Assembly (NCBI RefSeq): GCF_038592905.1
Contig: NZ_CP151943.1
Coordinates: forward strand, 344,001 to 408,000
Length of the DNA stretch: 64,000 bases
Direction: 5' to 3'
DNA from: Neobacillus sp. FSL H8-0543
Lineage (GTDB): Bacteria; Bacillota; Bacilli; Bacillales; Cytobacillaceae
Shown: piece by piece, positions 8,383 to 17,929 of the stretch
Numbering within the stretch: position 1 is the first letter of the stretch
Layout: each line of letters opens with the position of its first letter
Made by a program: the position numbers and the translations under genes
Notes under the pieces: model-generated
Database searches by the model: none
Seen by the model: the letters and a program-made list of their open reading frames with translations, nothing else
Told to the model about the DNA's origin: nothing

Positions 8383-9317
8383 TATAGTTTTATTAATTCA
8401 GACTGCAAAAATTTCGCTAATTCAAGCATGCCGAATTTCCCTGCTTTCGCCTCCGCATCTGCATTATAATTTGTATTTGTATTAATATCATAGGTAAATA
8501 GTTCACCAGACGCATTGCGGATAAATTCGATACCAGCGACTTCAATTTGGTTTTCTGTGAGTACCTTTTCGTATTTCCTTAAAATCAGGTCTGAAAACTG
8601 ATCAATGATTTCAAATTTAGGCTTTTCCTCCACCACTTCCCCTACTGGGCAAAATAAATCACCAATTTGGCAGGCATCTGCCGGGCATAACTGAAAACCT
8701 TCAGAAGTATCAACTTTTACTGCGTAAATAAACCTCCCTCCAATAAATTCACAGCGTGTAATATAATTTTCTGGAGATTGTATGTATTCTTGTATTAGTG
8801 TGATTCCATCAACAGGCTCTTCAAAGGCCGGGCTTTCTACATAACCTCTTAATGCGGGGAGTGATTGAAACAACTGAACACCCAGACCTTTACCCGCACG
8901 ATTATGTTTTGTAATAAATGCTGTACCTTCAAACTCATTAGCCGCCTCAATAATTTGCTCTTTTCCAACCGCCGCAATCGTTCGCGGTGTTTGGACGCCA
9001 AACTTAGTTAATTCTAAGTATTGCTGGACCTTACTGACCTCAAGTTGAATAGCTCGTGTTCCATTTACCACTTTTCTATTATGTGTCTCTAGCCATGCCA
9101 AAACCTGCAAGGTGAATTCTGGAGCATACCGGTGGCCCCTTGTATGTGAGGAAGCACTCATGCGATTATAAAAAACACCTTCGGGCGGTTCCTTTGATAA
9201 ATCAAGACGGCCGCTGTCTAAATGCCATTCTTCATATAAAACCCCCAGTTCATCCAGGCGTTTTGTTAAATGAACCGTCCATTCACTATTTTCATGGATG
9301 ATATATACCTTTTTCAA
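8382..9317 (-). CDS. ATP-grasp, RimK/glutamate-ligase-like protein
   Basis: 311 residues. Residues about 90-300 show ATP-grasp features: a lysine followed by glycine-rich HNRAGKGLGV, the IQEYIQSP hinge, and the metal-binding VAGIEFIRN...YDINTNTNYN. RimK and YheCD-like enzymes of this fold join a carboxylate to an amine using ATP. The N-terminal part (VYIIHENSEW) is a Rossmann-like pre-ATP-grasp domain. The start is TTG after GAGGGGAG. The substrate is unknown; a peptide or spore/cell-wall modifying ligase is possible. Confidence 0.82.
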   Translation of the reverse strand: MKKVYIIHENSEWTVHLTKRLDELGVLYEEWHLDSGRLDLSKEPPEGVFYNRMSASSHTRGHRYAPEFTLQVLAWLETHNRKVVNGTRAIQLEVSKVQQYLELTKFGVQTPRTIAAVGKEQIIEAANEFEGTAFITKHNRAGKGLGVQLFQSLPALRGYVESPAFEEPVDGITLIQEYIQSPENYITRCEFIGGRFIYAVKVDTSEGFQLCPADACQIGDLFCPVGEVVEEKPKFEIIDQFSDLILRKYEKVLTENQIEVAGIEFIRNASGELFTYDINTNTNYNADAEAKAGKFGMLELAKFLQSELIKL

Positions 9318-9407
9318 AAAGAAAATCTCCCCTCAAATTGTAATTATCTTTGTTGTTAATCTTTATTTACTGTGCTAACTTTCATAATAAATGAATCAGT
9401 TTTTCAT

Positions 9408-10139
9408 CTATTTTGGCATTCCTGTTTTCTCACTTATTTGCTCATACCAGTTACGGGTTTGTTCAGGCTCTTTGTCATTAAAAAATATCTTCTTTTCCTT
9501 CAATTCGATATAAATGTATGGAGAAGATCCTTTTTGAATAAAGAGAAGGCTGCTTCCATAATCCTTCACCTTGAAATGTCCTTTTGAAAGTGTTGGCAGG
9601 CCGACACCATTTGTCCTAATTGTAACCTCTGGCATTTCTTCCATTAATTCAATGCTGATTATATCCTCATACACCCACTCATCACCATACATTCCTGTGA
9701 TTTCAAAACGGTCATCTTTGGTAATTAGCTCATATCCCTGATAGCTAAATAAAGAGATGGCGACTAACCCACCAATCACCACCGTAGCAATCATCGTGCT
9801 AATCATATAACTTCGTTTTCGTTTCATTACTACTTCATACCTTGAGAGATACACAAACCCGCCAAGTAAAAAAATCATCATAAATCCAAATTGCACTTCT
9901 GTTGCATAGATAAAGCTTGTAAATGATAAGGGCAGCAATACGATCATTCCGATTGCAGTTGCCATCAACAAACTAGCTGCCTTTTGCGGATAACCATTCT
10001 TAACTAATTGCTCCTGTTCTTCCTTTGGTCGAGTGGCGAAACCAGAAATTAACGAATACATTTTCTTTTTTCTAATTACCCAACCGAGCAGTAAAAATAC
10101 AATAGCTACAATGAGTTGTGTTGCAATTAGACCAAACAT
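9408..10139 (-). CDS. Membrane protein with DUF3784-like N-terminus
   Basis: 243 residues. Four hydrophobic segments lie within about the first 135 residues, then a soluble C-terminal domain (about 140-243) with a beta-rich, PH-like pattern. The N-terminus (LLGWVIRKKKMYSLISGF, then a Y-P-Q-K motif) fits DUF3784, a family of unknown role common in Firmicutes. GGAGG precedes the ATG. No operon partner is evident. Confidence 0.7.
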   Translation of the reverse strand: MFGLIATQLIVAIVFLLLGWVIRKKKMYSLISGFATRPKEEQEQLVKNGYPQKAASLLMATAIGMIVLLPLSFTSFIYATEVQFGFMMIFLLGGFVYLSRYEVVMKRKRSYMISTMIATVVIGGLVAISLFSYQGYELITKDDRFEITGMYGDEWVYEDIISIELMEEMPEVTIRTNGVGLPTLSKGHFKVKDYGSSLLFIQKGSSPYIYIELKEKKIFFNDKEPEQTRNWYEQISEKTGMPK

Positions 10140-10305
10140 AAAATTATGATACCTCCAAAAAAGACTTTATGTAGTCATTATAAACTATTTACCTATAAGT
10201 TGGAGGCATCCTTTTCAAACATTAAAATCTCTATGCAGACAGTCATTCACGTATGAAAGACATTTCCCCAGTTCCTTTGACGGTTTTGTCTTTCATCGCT
10301 CTTAT

Positions 10306-10341
10306 CAAAAAAAATCAAGCCGATTCGGTATGGAATCGGCC
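10306..10341 (-). terminator. Terminator of ykuD
   Basis: GCCGATTC/GAATCGGC stem followed by a long U-rich tract on the minus strand. Confidence 0.85.
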
Positions 10342-10361
10342 AATTAAACTAACTTACTAAT

Positions 10362-10856
10362 TCATTGCTTTATGATCACCCTCGTGCCATTTGGAACCAT
10401 TTCTGCTAGCTGTAATACATCACGGTTGTGCATCCTTACGCAGCCGTGCGATACAGCCTTACCTATCGAACTAGGATCATTCGTACCATGAATCCCATAA
10501 CCTTGCTTAGATAGTGACAGCCACATGACGCCAAACGGCCCTCCTGGGTTCATTTGCCGGTTTACAATGACGTATTCTCCTGTCGGGGTACCTGTTAACA
10601 TCTTTCCAACCGCAATCGGAAAAATCTTTACAAGCCTGCCATTATTATATAATGTTAATTTTCTTTTACTAACTGATATATTAATGGTGTAAGGAATTGT
10701 ACTTGGGTCTGGCAACCCCGGGATTTGAATACTTTGCCCCACGTAAAGTTGTAAGTGATTAACACCTGGATTTGCTGCATAAAGTTGGTTAAGACTTACC
10801 CGATAATCCACTGAAATCATGTACAGTGTATCTCCAGGCTTCACAATGTGAATCAT
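10362..10856 (-). CDS. ykuD: LysM-containing L,D-transpeptidase YkuD
   Basis: 164 residues, the same length as B. subtilis YkuD. Residues 1-46 are a LysM peptidoglycan-binding motif ([28 protein letters not shown]). Residues about 50-164 are the L,D-transpeptidase domain with [20 protein letters not shown], including the catalytic Cys at about 139. It forms 3-3 crosslinks and in Bacillus is linked to spores and stationary phase. The start is at MIHIVKPG, because AAAGGTGGG lies 5 nt upstream; an upstream in-frame ATG is less likely. Confidence 0.95.
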   Translation of the reverse strand: MIHIVKPGDTLYMISVDYRVSLNQLYAANPGVNHLQLYVGQSIQIPGLPDPSTIPYTINISVSKRKLTLYNNGRLVKIFPIAVGKMLTGTPTGEYVIVNRQMNPGGPFGVMWLSLSKQGYGIHGTNDPSSIGKAVSHGCVRMHNRDVLQLAEMVPNGTRVIIKQ

Positions 10857-10998
10857 AAGAACCCACCTTTTTTCTTCTAGCATATGTTGGGACAATGGAG
10901 CCGTTGCCGAATTGAAAATTTTAAAAAGCCACCTTCAGAATACTTAAAGTGACCTAATGTTCGACCTCTCTATTTGAGCGAAAAAATACCTCTTTTTT

Positions 10999-12501
10999 TC
11001 ATTCCAATCTAAAAAGCGAACTCATATCTTTTCTGCCATGGTTAATATAAAAGTAATCATTCGTCATCGAATCATAGACATAATCCTTCTTCCACCGATC
11101 AATATTCGCGATGATTTCTTTTAAAGCACATATAAACATGCTAATTTCATCATTTGTCATAATCGGATGCAAAGAAACGCGAACCCATCCAGGTTTATTA
11201 GACATGTCACCATGGTCAATATTATCAGCGATTTGCTTCGAGGTATGAAGATCGATATGAAGCAAATAGTGACCATATGTGCCTGCACATGAGCAACCAC
11301 CACGGACTTGAAAACCAAACCGATCATTTAACAGCCGGACAATTAGATTGTAGTGAATATGATCAACACAAAACGAAACAATCCCCAAACGATCCGTTTT
11401 ATGATGCTCTAATATGTGAACACTTGGTATACTTTCCAGTTCGGTCATAAGGAGTTTTATCTGTTCTTTTTCCCTTTGTAAAATTTTCTTGATGCCCATT
11501 TGTTCTTTTAAATGTATACATAGTCCAATCCGGATCGCTTGAAGAATTCCAGGTGTCCCACCATCTTCCCTGAGTTCAATATCATCATGGTATTTGTGTT
11601 CACCCCAAGGATTTGTCCAAGTAACTGTCCCTCCTCCGGGATGATCTGGTACCTTATTTGCATATAACCTTTTATCAAACACTAACACCCCACTTGAACC
11701 CGGGCCACCTAAAAACTTATGTGGTGAAAATAGGATGGCATCAAGTTTTTCTAAGGGGTCTTCTGGATGCATATCAATTGCCACATAGGGAGCAGAAGCA
11801 GCAAAGTCTACAAAACAGAGACCGCCATTTTGATGCATTAATTTTGCCATTTGATGATAGGGAGTTCGAATCCCTGTTACATTAGAGCAGGCTGTAAATG
11901 ATCCAATTTTAACTTTTCGGTCCTGATATTGACCTAACAGCTGTTCAAGATGATGTACATCGACATTTCCTTCATAATCCGGATTAATAATTTCAACATC
12001 TACTAACGTTTCCAGCCATGAGGTTTGATTCGAGTGATGCTCCATATGGGTTAGAAATACGATGGGTTTCTCTTGGTCCAGCAGTTGGATTTGATTTTTC
12101 CATTGCTCTGGAACTCTGATACCCAAAATCCTCTGTAATTTATTCATTACGGAGGTCATTCCAAATCCATCTAACAGCACAACATCGTGTTCATTGGCAT
12201 TCACATGGTCCTTAATGATCTGTTTTGAATGTTTATAAATACCAGTCATCATTAAACTCGTAATATTTGATTCTGTATGGGTATTAGCCATAAATGGGCC
12301 AAATACCTCAGAAATTTTTTGCTCAATTGGTCGGTACAAACGCCCACTAGCCGTCCAATCCGCATAAATAATTGTTTTTTTTCCAAACGGTGTTTCAAAC
12401 TCTTGATTGATGCCAATTACCTGTGACCGAAACCTCTGAAAATATTCCTCGAGATTTTCGGGGATTCGATACTGTTTACTCCCGATCATTGCTGTGATCA
12501 T
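10999..12501 (-). CDS. Aminotransferase class V-fold PLP enzyme (cysteine-desulfurase-like)
   Basis: 500 residues. The fold-type I PLP site is visible: HMEHHSNQTSW, CSNVTGI, FVDFAASAPY, and the Schiff-base lysine in SPHKFLGGPGSSGVLV. A cysteine-bearing loop (RGGCSCAGTYGHY) sits where cysteine desulfurases carry the catalytic Cys. Length exceeds typical NifS/SufS (about 400) because of an extended C-terminus. No sulfur-carrier or Fe-S gene is adjacent, so the physiological reaction is uncertain. GAGGTG precedes the ATG. Confidence 0.85.
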   Translation of the reverse strand: MITAMIGSKQYRIPENLEEYFQRFRSQVIGINQEFETPFGKKTIIYADWTASGRLYRPIEQKISEVFGPFMANTHTESNITSLMMTGIYKHSKQIIKDHVNANEHDVVLLDGFGMTSVMNKLQRILGIRVPEQWKNQIQLLDQEKPIVFLTHMEHHSNQTSWLETLVDVEIINPDYEGNVDVHHLEQLLGQYQDRKVKIGSFTACSNVTGIRTPYHQMAKLMHQNGGLCFVDFAASAPYVAIDMHPEDPLEKLDAILFSPHKFLGGPGSSGVLVFDKRLYANKVPDHPGGGTVTWTNPWGEHKYHDDIELREDGGTPGILQAIRIGLCIHLKEQMGIKKILQREKEQIKLLMTELESIPSVHILEHHKTDRLGIVSFCVDHIHYNLIVRLLNDRFGFQVRGGCSCAGTYGHYLLHIDLHTSKQIADNIDHGDMSNKPGWVRVSLHPIMTNDEISMFICALKEIIANIDRWKKDYVYDSMTNDYFYINHGRKDMSSLFRLE

Positions 12502-12585
12502 TATTCACACCTCACAATTATATTGTGTTAACTAATATATGCACCACACCTTGTCGAGTTTTTTCATCACGATAAAATATTCCGA

Positions 12586-12625
12586 ATAAAAAAAGCAGCC
12601 TGAACCTATTAAGGATCAAGCTGCG
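12586..12625 (-). terminator. Terminator of the coiled-coil gene
   Basis: GCAGC-containing imperfect stem (GCAGCTTGA-CC / GG-TCAGGCTGC) followed by seven U on the minus strand. Confidence 0.75.
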
Positions 12626-12626
12626 G

Positions 12627-12977
12627 TTATGAAATACTTATTTTTGTTGCTTCTTTTCGATTCACCTCTTCAATCTTTTGAATAAACATTTGAAAAACAC
12701 GCCGTTTTTCTTCTAAGTCTCGTATGTATTCCTTAAGCTGATTATAATTTTCTTCAAATGGTTTATGATACAATTGCCGGATATTTTCAATAATTTCCTC
12801 ATTCACAGTTGATTGAATTACTTGCTTGGTGATGCCATATTTATAAGAATATACTTTCAATTCTTGCGCAACTTCGTCATATTCTTTTCCAATTTCATCA
12901 AGAACTTGTGAAATATCATCCTTCCACTCATCCAGTGATTTTTGCAAATAGGATTTTACCAATGTTTCTTCCATCAT
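12627..12977 (-). CDS. Coiled-coil hypothetical protein
   Basis: 116 residues, almost entirely helical and charged, with heptad-like stretches across about 30-110. No signal peptide, membrane segment or cysteine motif. I do not recognise a family. The ATG pair follows GGGCGGGTG. It is transcribed alone. Confidence 0.65.
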   Translation of the reverse strand: MMEETLVKSYLQKSLDEWKDDISQVLDEIGKEYDEVAQELKVYSYKYGITKQVIQSTVNEEIIENIRQLYHKPFEENYNQLKEYIRDLEEKRRVFQMFIQKIEEVNRKEATKISIS

Positions 12978-13101
12978 TACACCCGCCCTAACATTTGTCT
13001 CTTACATTATAGCGGAGTTTGTTTGCATAATAGTTTCGGACAGTTTACAGTGGTATTTCATTTTATAGTCCATTTATCACATTAAGTGAGTGGGAATTTC
13101 C

Positions 13102-13142
13102 AAAAAAATAAAAACAAGGACCGAAATGTATCGAGTCCTTGT
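13102..13142 (-). terminator. Terminator of the Spo0M-like gene
   Basis: ACAAGGAC/GTCCTTGT stem extended by CGA/TCG across a one-base bulge, followed on the minus strand by a U-rich tract. Confidence 0.75.
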
Positions 13143-13182
13143 ATCATCTTATCTTTTATAAGTACTAGATTAGTAGGACTCT

Positions 13183-13578
13183 TTATGATGCTCTTTCTAT
13201 CATAATTGGAAGACTCTGTGTAATACTATTAGAGTTTCCTAAATCCATATTAATGGTTAAAGAATACTGAAAAGAATTGCTTAATTCCCGCACATTTTCA
13301 GGAACATTAATAATAAATGTAATTATACCCGTTTGGTTTGGACTACATTCAAGAGAACAGAAAACAGAATGTGTATTTATTGTTTCTTCAATCAGGGTAT
13401 TTGTATCAATACTGATTAAATCGATATCATATCTTTTAATTTTATTTTTCATAAAACCGCCATGTATCTCTATTGTTCCGTTAATGACACTGCCAACTTC
13501 GTACACGTTCTTATCAAGATGGACGATTGTCTTAGGCAAACCAATTTTCATTTTCATCAAATAATCTTTTAATATCAT
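13183..13578 (-). CDS. Short Spo0M-like (arrestin-fold) sporulation protein
   Basis: 131 residues. The pattern 'KTIVHLDKNVYEVGSVINGTIEIHGG...IKRYDIDLISI' matches the N-terminal half of Spo0M, a sporulation-control protein of about 258 residues. Only one of the two arrestin-like halves is present, so it is a short family member or a truncated copy. The ATG at 13578 has AAAGGTG 7 nt upstream; the upstream GTG overlaps that site. Confidence 0.6.
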   Translation of the reverse strand: MILKDYLMKMKIGLPKTIVHLDKNVYEVGSVINGTIEIHGGFMKNKIKRYDIDLISIDTNTLIEETINTHSVFCSLECSPNQTGIITFIINVPENVRELSNSFQYSLTINMDLGNSNSITQSLPIMIERAS

Positions 13579-13824
13579 TTTCTTCACCTTTTTTTAATTA
13601 TTTTCATGAAAAAAAACAGTTTACCTTAACCGTGGTATTTATTTGTAATTTCATATGACGCTATTGTAGACCCATCCTGATTCGTTGTAAAGTGTTATAT
13701 TTTTTCAATTTAGTTTTCTATTGCTCAATTTTCTCTCTAAATAGCATCTTTTCTATGGATTGCTCATGATATGATTAAAATCCTTGATATTTTAGCTCCA
13801 AATCTTAAAGATGACTTTGCTATT

Positions 13825-14547
13825 TTATTTATCAACTGCCTCAGAAAAATCTTCAAGTGTGGTTGAATATTTTATGTAAATCCTTGGTAAGTAATACAAC
13901 TCATTTTTGATGTTTTTCTTCGAAAATACCCCTGGTGTTGTTGTCAACCCGAAGGTATAATGCATTTTTGTTTCTTCTACAACCCGATCATTAAAAGCAC
14001 CGTATGGGTAGGCAAGGGCAATAACTGGTTTTCCGGTTATTTTTTCGATTTTTTCCTTTGATTCTTTTAATTCATACTCAAGATTATCCGTTTTAGTCAA
14101 TTCCGGGTGTGTGGCTGTATGTGACTGGACTGAAATTATTCCCGAATTTGCCATCCTTTTCAATTCCGATGCAGTTAACCGATTTTTATTACCGATAAAA
14201 TCAGAAATAACAAAAAAAGTCCCAGTAGGTCCAAATTGTTCATTTTTTAATTTCTGAAAAATGTTGTATGCGTTTATGTTATTTTTATATCCATCATCAA
14301 AGGTAATGAAAATAGGTTTCTTTACCTTTGATATATCTTGCCACCGTTCAAAGGTTAATAAAGTAAAACCATGGTCTCGTAAATAGCTCATTTGTTTTTC
14401 GAAATTTATAGGGGTTACATATAATTCCTTTGAACCTACTCCATTAAACTCATCAATTGAATGATAAATTAATATTGGTACTCTTTGCTCTCCAAAGACA
14501 TGTGCTGGCTGTACGAACAAAAGAAGGCACAGTATTATTGCTCTCAT
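13825..14547 (-). CDS. Secreted polysaccharide deacetylase (NodB fold)
   Basis: 240 residues with an N-terminal signal sequence (about 1-19, likely cleaved after VFG). The carbohydrate esterase 4 motifs are present: ITFDDGY (metal Asp and catalytic Asp), SHTATHP (metal His pair) and YPYG. It would remove N-acetyl groups from peptidoglycan or another extracellular glycan. AGGATGGG precedes the ATG. It stands alone next to a divergent DNA-binding pair. Confidence 0.9.
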   Translation of the reverse strand: MRAIILCLLLFVQPAHVFGEQRVPILIYHSIDEFNGVGSKELYVTPINFEKQMSYLRDHGFTLLTFERWQDISKVKKPIFITFDDGYKNNINAYNIFQKLKNEQFGPTGTFFVISDFIGNKNRLTASELKRMANSGIISVQSHTATHPELTKTDNLEYELKESKEKIEKITGKPVIALAYPYGAFNDRVVEETKMHYTFGLTTTPGVFSKKNIKNELYYLPRIYIKYSTTLEDFSEAVDK

Positions 14548-14759
14548 TTAATATCCCATCCTATTTCTAGATTTAGTTTCACTTATTATTCCTTAATAAG
14601 GTGGTTTAATCATCCAAGTAAGAAATCAAAAAAATTTGTAGTTATTTCTGTCTTTCCGTCTTGTTTTGATAGCTTTTGTCAACATGCAGGAAAATGGGGT
14701 ATTCAGTGGTGAATTACTATGCTAAGAGGGTTTAACATAGAACGAGGGGACTGAATATT

Positions 14760-15632
14760 ATGAGAACTTTGACGTTAAAAGAAGTTTCCAAAAAAATAAA
14801 TGCCACACCTGGAATGCTTAGAAAGTGGGAAAAGGAATATGCAGGGCTACTCATAATCCCGCGCACAAAACAAGGGGCTAGAATTTATACCGACTCAGAA
14901 ATTAATCTGTTAGCTGAAATAAAACAAATGTACAATCAAAAATTCACTTCAGAAATGGTACGTAAAGTATTAGCGAATAAAAACGAACCTGTGCCCGTTG
15001 AAATCTCAGAAACGCCTGCAAATACTATTGCATTCGTTTCCGATGAAAATTTAACATTATCAGCTGAAGAATCTGCCATGATGAAAGCAGATTTATTTTT
15101 CGAAGCAATGGATAATTATAAACAGACCTTTTTAAATGAAGTAAAAGATGAAATTCGAAGTGTACTAAGAAAGGAAGTAGTAGAGGAGGTCAAAAAGGAA
15201 ATTAAGAATGGGACCCTTACTACTGTAAAATCAATTTCCGATTCTATTTATAAATCTAACGCGAATACGAAAGCAAATTTTGATGTAATATCTGAAAACC
15301 TTGAAAAGGTTTCTGAACAAACTTCAGAATCATTACAGTATTTATCTAAAAGTATTACTAATGTCTCGATTGAGACTTCTGAAGAAATTTATTCTCTTTC
15401 AAAACAGTTGACAGATTCCACGGAAGAATTATCCCGTTTTGTAAGTATTACAAATAATGAGATGGTTAATCTTAACGAATCTATTGAAAAGGAACGTGAA
15501 GAATTTATCCAGGACCGTGAACAATACCGCCACGAAATACGGCAAAGAGAAGCTGACTTCCAAGATATGTTAGTTAGTTTTAGAGATGTCGCTGCGTCAA
15601 AGGAAAGGAAATGGTGGAAGTTTTGGAAATAA
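14760..15632 (+). CDS. MerR-like HTH coiled-coil protein (DUF3967 type)
   Basis: 290 residues. Residues 1-70 are a MerR-type winged helix (LKEVSKKINATPGMLRKWEKEY...RIYTDSEINLL). Residues about 100-270 form long coiled coils. The C-terminus is a short basic-aromatic tail, KERKWWKFWK, like that of DUF3967 proteins. The architecture parallels the next gene, RacA: DNA-binding head, coiled coil, amphipathic tail. A DNA-tethering or segregation role is plausible but inferred. GAGGGG lies about 11 nt before ATG. Confidence 0.72.
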   Translation: MRTLTLKEVSKKINATPGMLRKWEKEYAGLLIIPRTKQGARIYTDSEINLLAEIKQMYNQKFTSEMVRKVLANKNEPVPVEISETPANTIAFVSDENLTLSAEESAMMKADLFFEAMDNYKQTFLNEVKDEIRSVLRKEVVEEVKKEIKNGTLTTVKSISDSIYKSNANTKANFDVISENLEKVSEQTSESLQYLSKSITNVSIETSEEIYSLSKQLTDSTEELSRFVSITNNEMVNLNESIEKEREEFIQDREQYRHEIRQREADFQDMLVSFRDVAASKERKWWKFWK

Positions 15633-15684
15633 AGTCTGACAAACCAATATTCTTTGTTCAACTTTTACATGTGGAGGGATTAAA

Positions 15685-16203
15685 ATGAACACAAGTGAAG
15701 TAGCAAAATTATTAGGGGTTTCACAAAGTACGATCCAACGTTGGGTCAAACAGTTAAGATTACAAATGGAACGGAACGAACGTGGTCATTATCATTTTAA
15801 TAATGAAGATATTACCCTTTTAAAACATATTCAAGAACAAATTCAATCTGGAACTCTACTTCAAGATATAGCACCTGCACAAGAGAAAAAGGTACGTAAA
15901 GGAGCTGTTAAAACAGTAGAAAATAATGCAGAGGTTGAACGATTATTTTCAATCGTTGGTGAATTAGAAACAAAGGTGAATTCAAAAGCAGATTCTGTTA
16001 CCTCGTATCAACTCCTGCAGCATCGGAGAGAAATCGAGGAATTACAGGAACAAATAATCGGACTGTCAGACCAACTAGAGTTAATTCAATCCCAGTTTAA
16101 CGAGTTGAAAACATCTTCTTTACCAGACAAACCTCTTGTATTTGATCATGGCAAGGTAAAAAGAAAGAAAAAAAATATTGTAAGCTCACTATTTGGATTT
16201 TAA
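15685..16203 (+). CDS. racA: Chromosome-anchoring protein RacA
   Basis: 172 residues, close to B. subtilis RacA (184). The N-terminal MerR-like helix-turn-helix (MNTSEVAKLLGVSQSTIQRWVKQL) is followed by the family-typical KADSVTSYQLLQHRREIEELQ coiled coil and a basic C-terminus ending SLFGF. In B. subtilis RacA binds origin-proximal DNA and DivIVA to fix the chromosome at the pole during sporulation. It is 52 bp downstream of the related HTH coiled-coil gene and probably co-transcribed. TGGAGGG precedes the ATG. Confidence 0.88.
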   Translation: MNTSEVAKLLGVSQSTIQRWVKQLRLQMERNERGHYHFNNEDITLLKHIQEQIQSGTLLQDIAPAQEKKVRKGAVKTVENNAEVERLFSIVGELETKVNSKADSVTSYQLLQHRREIEELQEQIIGLSDQLELIQSQFNELKTSSLPDKPLVFDHGKVKRKKKNIVSSLFGF

Positions 16204-16221
16204 TACCTAATAATAAACCAA

Positions 16222-16259
16222 AGACTGGTCTTTAGAAATAAAGGTCAGTCATTTTTTTA
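16222..16259 (+). terminator. Terminator after racA
   Basis: GACTGGTCTTT/AAAGGTCAGTC stem (two wobble pairs) followed by a T-run. Confidence 0.8.
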
Positions 16260-16431
16260 TAGCTCTATAAAATGAGCTGTTGCTTTCCAGGCGTGAGTCC
16301 CTAAAGTAATAAAGATCAAATAATATTACCAACCATTAGTACCTGATGATAAAAATCACATACACCCCACTAAATTAATGGTACGATTCAAGAAGTTCCA
16401 TTAACTTAAATAATTGAAACGGGGTTTTAAT

Positions 16432-17391
16432 TTGAACTTTCCACAACTAAAAATAGCACATATGATGCCTAAGGTCCCAGTTTTCCAAGGGGGCATGGGT
16501 GTTGGGATATCGTTAAGCAGCCTTTCTTCAGCTGTAGCAAATGCTGGTGGTGTAGGTATTATCTCAGGTACTGGTATATCAGTTGACGAGATGCGGACAC
16601 ACATTAGAAAAGCAAAAGAAATGGTAACAGGTGCAGGGTATATTGGCGTCAATGTCTTGTTTGCGATGAATGATTTTGCAGAAAAAATGAAAGCTGCACT
16701 TGAAGAAAAGGTTGATTTCATTATATCAGGGGCTGGAATTTCCAGAGACATGTATTCATGGGGAAGACAAGCTGGTATTCCGGTTCTGTCTATCGTATCT
16801 TCTGCAAAGCTAGCAAGAATTTCAGAACGTTTGGGTGCAGCTGCCGTTGTTGTCGAGGGTTTTGAAGCCGGTGGACATTTAGGTACTGATCGTCCTTTAT
16901 TTGATATCCTACCTGAGGTGGTTGAAGCTGTTTCCATACCGGTTCTTGCTGCAGGCGGAATTATGACAGGAGAAGATATTGCCAAGGCTCTTAGTTTAGG
17001 CGCTTCTGGGGTGCAAATTGGAACCAGGTTTGTGGCAAGTGAAGAGTGTGATGCCCCGCTTGCTTTCAAACAAAAATATGTTGAGGCCCGCAAAGAAGAT
17101 ACGATGTTAATAAAAACAACCGTCGGCTTACAGGGCAGAGCAATCATGAACAACTTCACTGAACTGCTGACCACTTCCGATAAGTTAAAAATTAAGAAAT
17201 GCCACGATTGCTTGAAAAATTGTTCCTATCGTTTTTGTACCTTAGATTCATTGATTAAGACTGTTGAAGGTGATGTCGAAAATGGCCTCGTATTTGCCGG
17301 AGCAAGAGTAGATGAAATTAAGGAAATTCTTTCTGTTCAACAGATTATTGACAATCTTACAGCAGAATATCAAGAGGCAATCAAGCAATAG
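16432..17391 (+). CDS. Nitronate monooxygenase family protein
   Basis: About 319 residues, FMN-binding TIM barrel of the nitronate monooxygenase/FabK-like family. Visible motifs: VFQGGMGVGIS at the N-terminus and AAGGIMTGEDIAKALSLGASGVQIGTRF at the phosphate-binding end. A cysteine-rich stretch (CHDCLKNCSYRFC) lies near residue 265. The enzyme would oxidise nitronates to carbonyl plus nitrite. The start is probably TTG at 16432 (GGGG 8 nt upstream). It is monocistronic. Confidence 0.85.
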   Translation: MNFPQLKIAHMMPKVPVFQGGMGVGISLSSLSSAVANAGGVGIISGTGISVDEMRTHIRKAKEMVTGAGYIGVNVLFAMNDFAEKMKAALEEKVDFIISGAGISRDMYSWGRQAGIPVLSIVSSAKLARISERLGAAAVVVEGFEAGGHLGTDRPLFDILPEVVEAVSIPVLAAGGIMTGEDIAKALSLGASGVQIGTRFVASEECDAPLAFKQKYVEARKEDTMLIKTTVGLQGRAIMNNFTELLTTSDKLKIKKCHDCLKNCSYRFCTLDSLIKTVEGDVENGLVFAGARVDEIKEILSVQQIIDNLTAEYQEAIKQ

Positions 17392-17403
17392 CATTTCCCT
17401 ACA

Positions 17404-17436
17404 GAAAAATAGCCAACCGTTCTACGGTTGGCTATT
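17404..17436 (-). terminator. Terminator between convergent NMO and nitroreductase genes
   Basis: Perfect 11-bp stem TAGCCAACCGT/ACGGTTGGCTA with a 3-nt loop. The U-tract is better on the minus strand, but it may serve both genes. Confidence 0.75.
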
Positions 17437-17443
17437 CGTTATT

Positions 17444-17929
17444 CTATGGGAGATTTTTTATTTTGTTTATAATGGGTGTCCGCGGTTTTGGTGGTGGAAC
17501 TTCTTCAGGATAACCAATACCTAACACTCCAATAAGATCATAGTTGTCTGGAACACCTAGTAGTTGGCGGTTTTTTCCTGTAATACCTATGGAGGACCAA
17601 AATGTGCCCATGCCTTCTGCCCATGCGGCAAGATTAAAGTTTTGGATAAAGCAGGCAGTGGCCATTGCATTTTCCTCTGTCTCAACAGTTGTAGCACCGT
17701 GCTTAGACAACACAGCTATTAAAACAGGAGCCTTTCCAAAGTCAGTCTTATGGTTTAACTTTGCTCTTGTCTCCTGACCAATAAAATAAACTTCCCAAGG
17801 TTCAGTCATTCGATGATTAGGTGCCATTGCAGCCGCCTCAAGCCATGATTGAATTTCATCAAGGTTAACCGTGTTTGGCTTGAATTTTTTTATATTCCTT
17901 CGATTCTTTATTACTTCAATGATATTCAC
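17444..17929 (-). CDS. Nitroreductase family protein
   Basis: About 161 residues, FMN-dependent nitroreductase fold. It begins with the family's IIEVIKNRRNIKKFK signature and contains APNHRMTEPWEVYF and GVLGIGYPEE, both typical flavin-site segments. The natural substrate is unknown. I place the start at GTG 17929, because a run of G lies 6 nt upstream; this overlaps the upstream M50-like gene by 14 nt, so the two are probably translationally coupled. Confidence 0.85.
   Translation of the reverse strand: MNIIEVIKNRRNIKKFKPNTVNLDEIQSWLEAAAMAPNHRMTEPWEVYFIGQETRAKLNHKTDFGKAPVLIAVLSKHGATTVETEENAMATACFIQNFNLAAWAEGMGTFWSSIGITGKNRQLLGVPDNYDLIGVLGIGYPEEVPPPKPRTPIINKIKNLP

Noticed and set aside
13740..13850. 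A short protein-like frame (…LWIAHDMIKILDILAPNLK) before the polysaccharide deacetylase end
   Set aside because: It has no ribosome site or start in good context and runs into the deacetylase gene on the other strand; chance is the simplest reading.
16401..17174. Long minus-strand frame opposite the nitronate monooxygenase
   Set aside because: It is a shadow frame: low-complexity Ser/Thr/Pro-rich protein, no ribosome site, and the plus-strand gene has clear family motifs.
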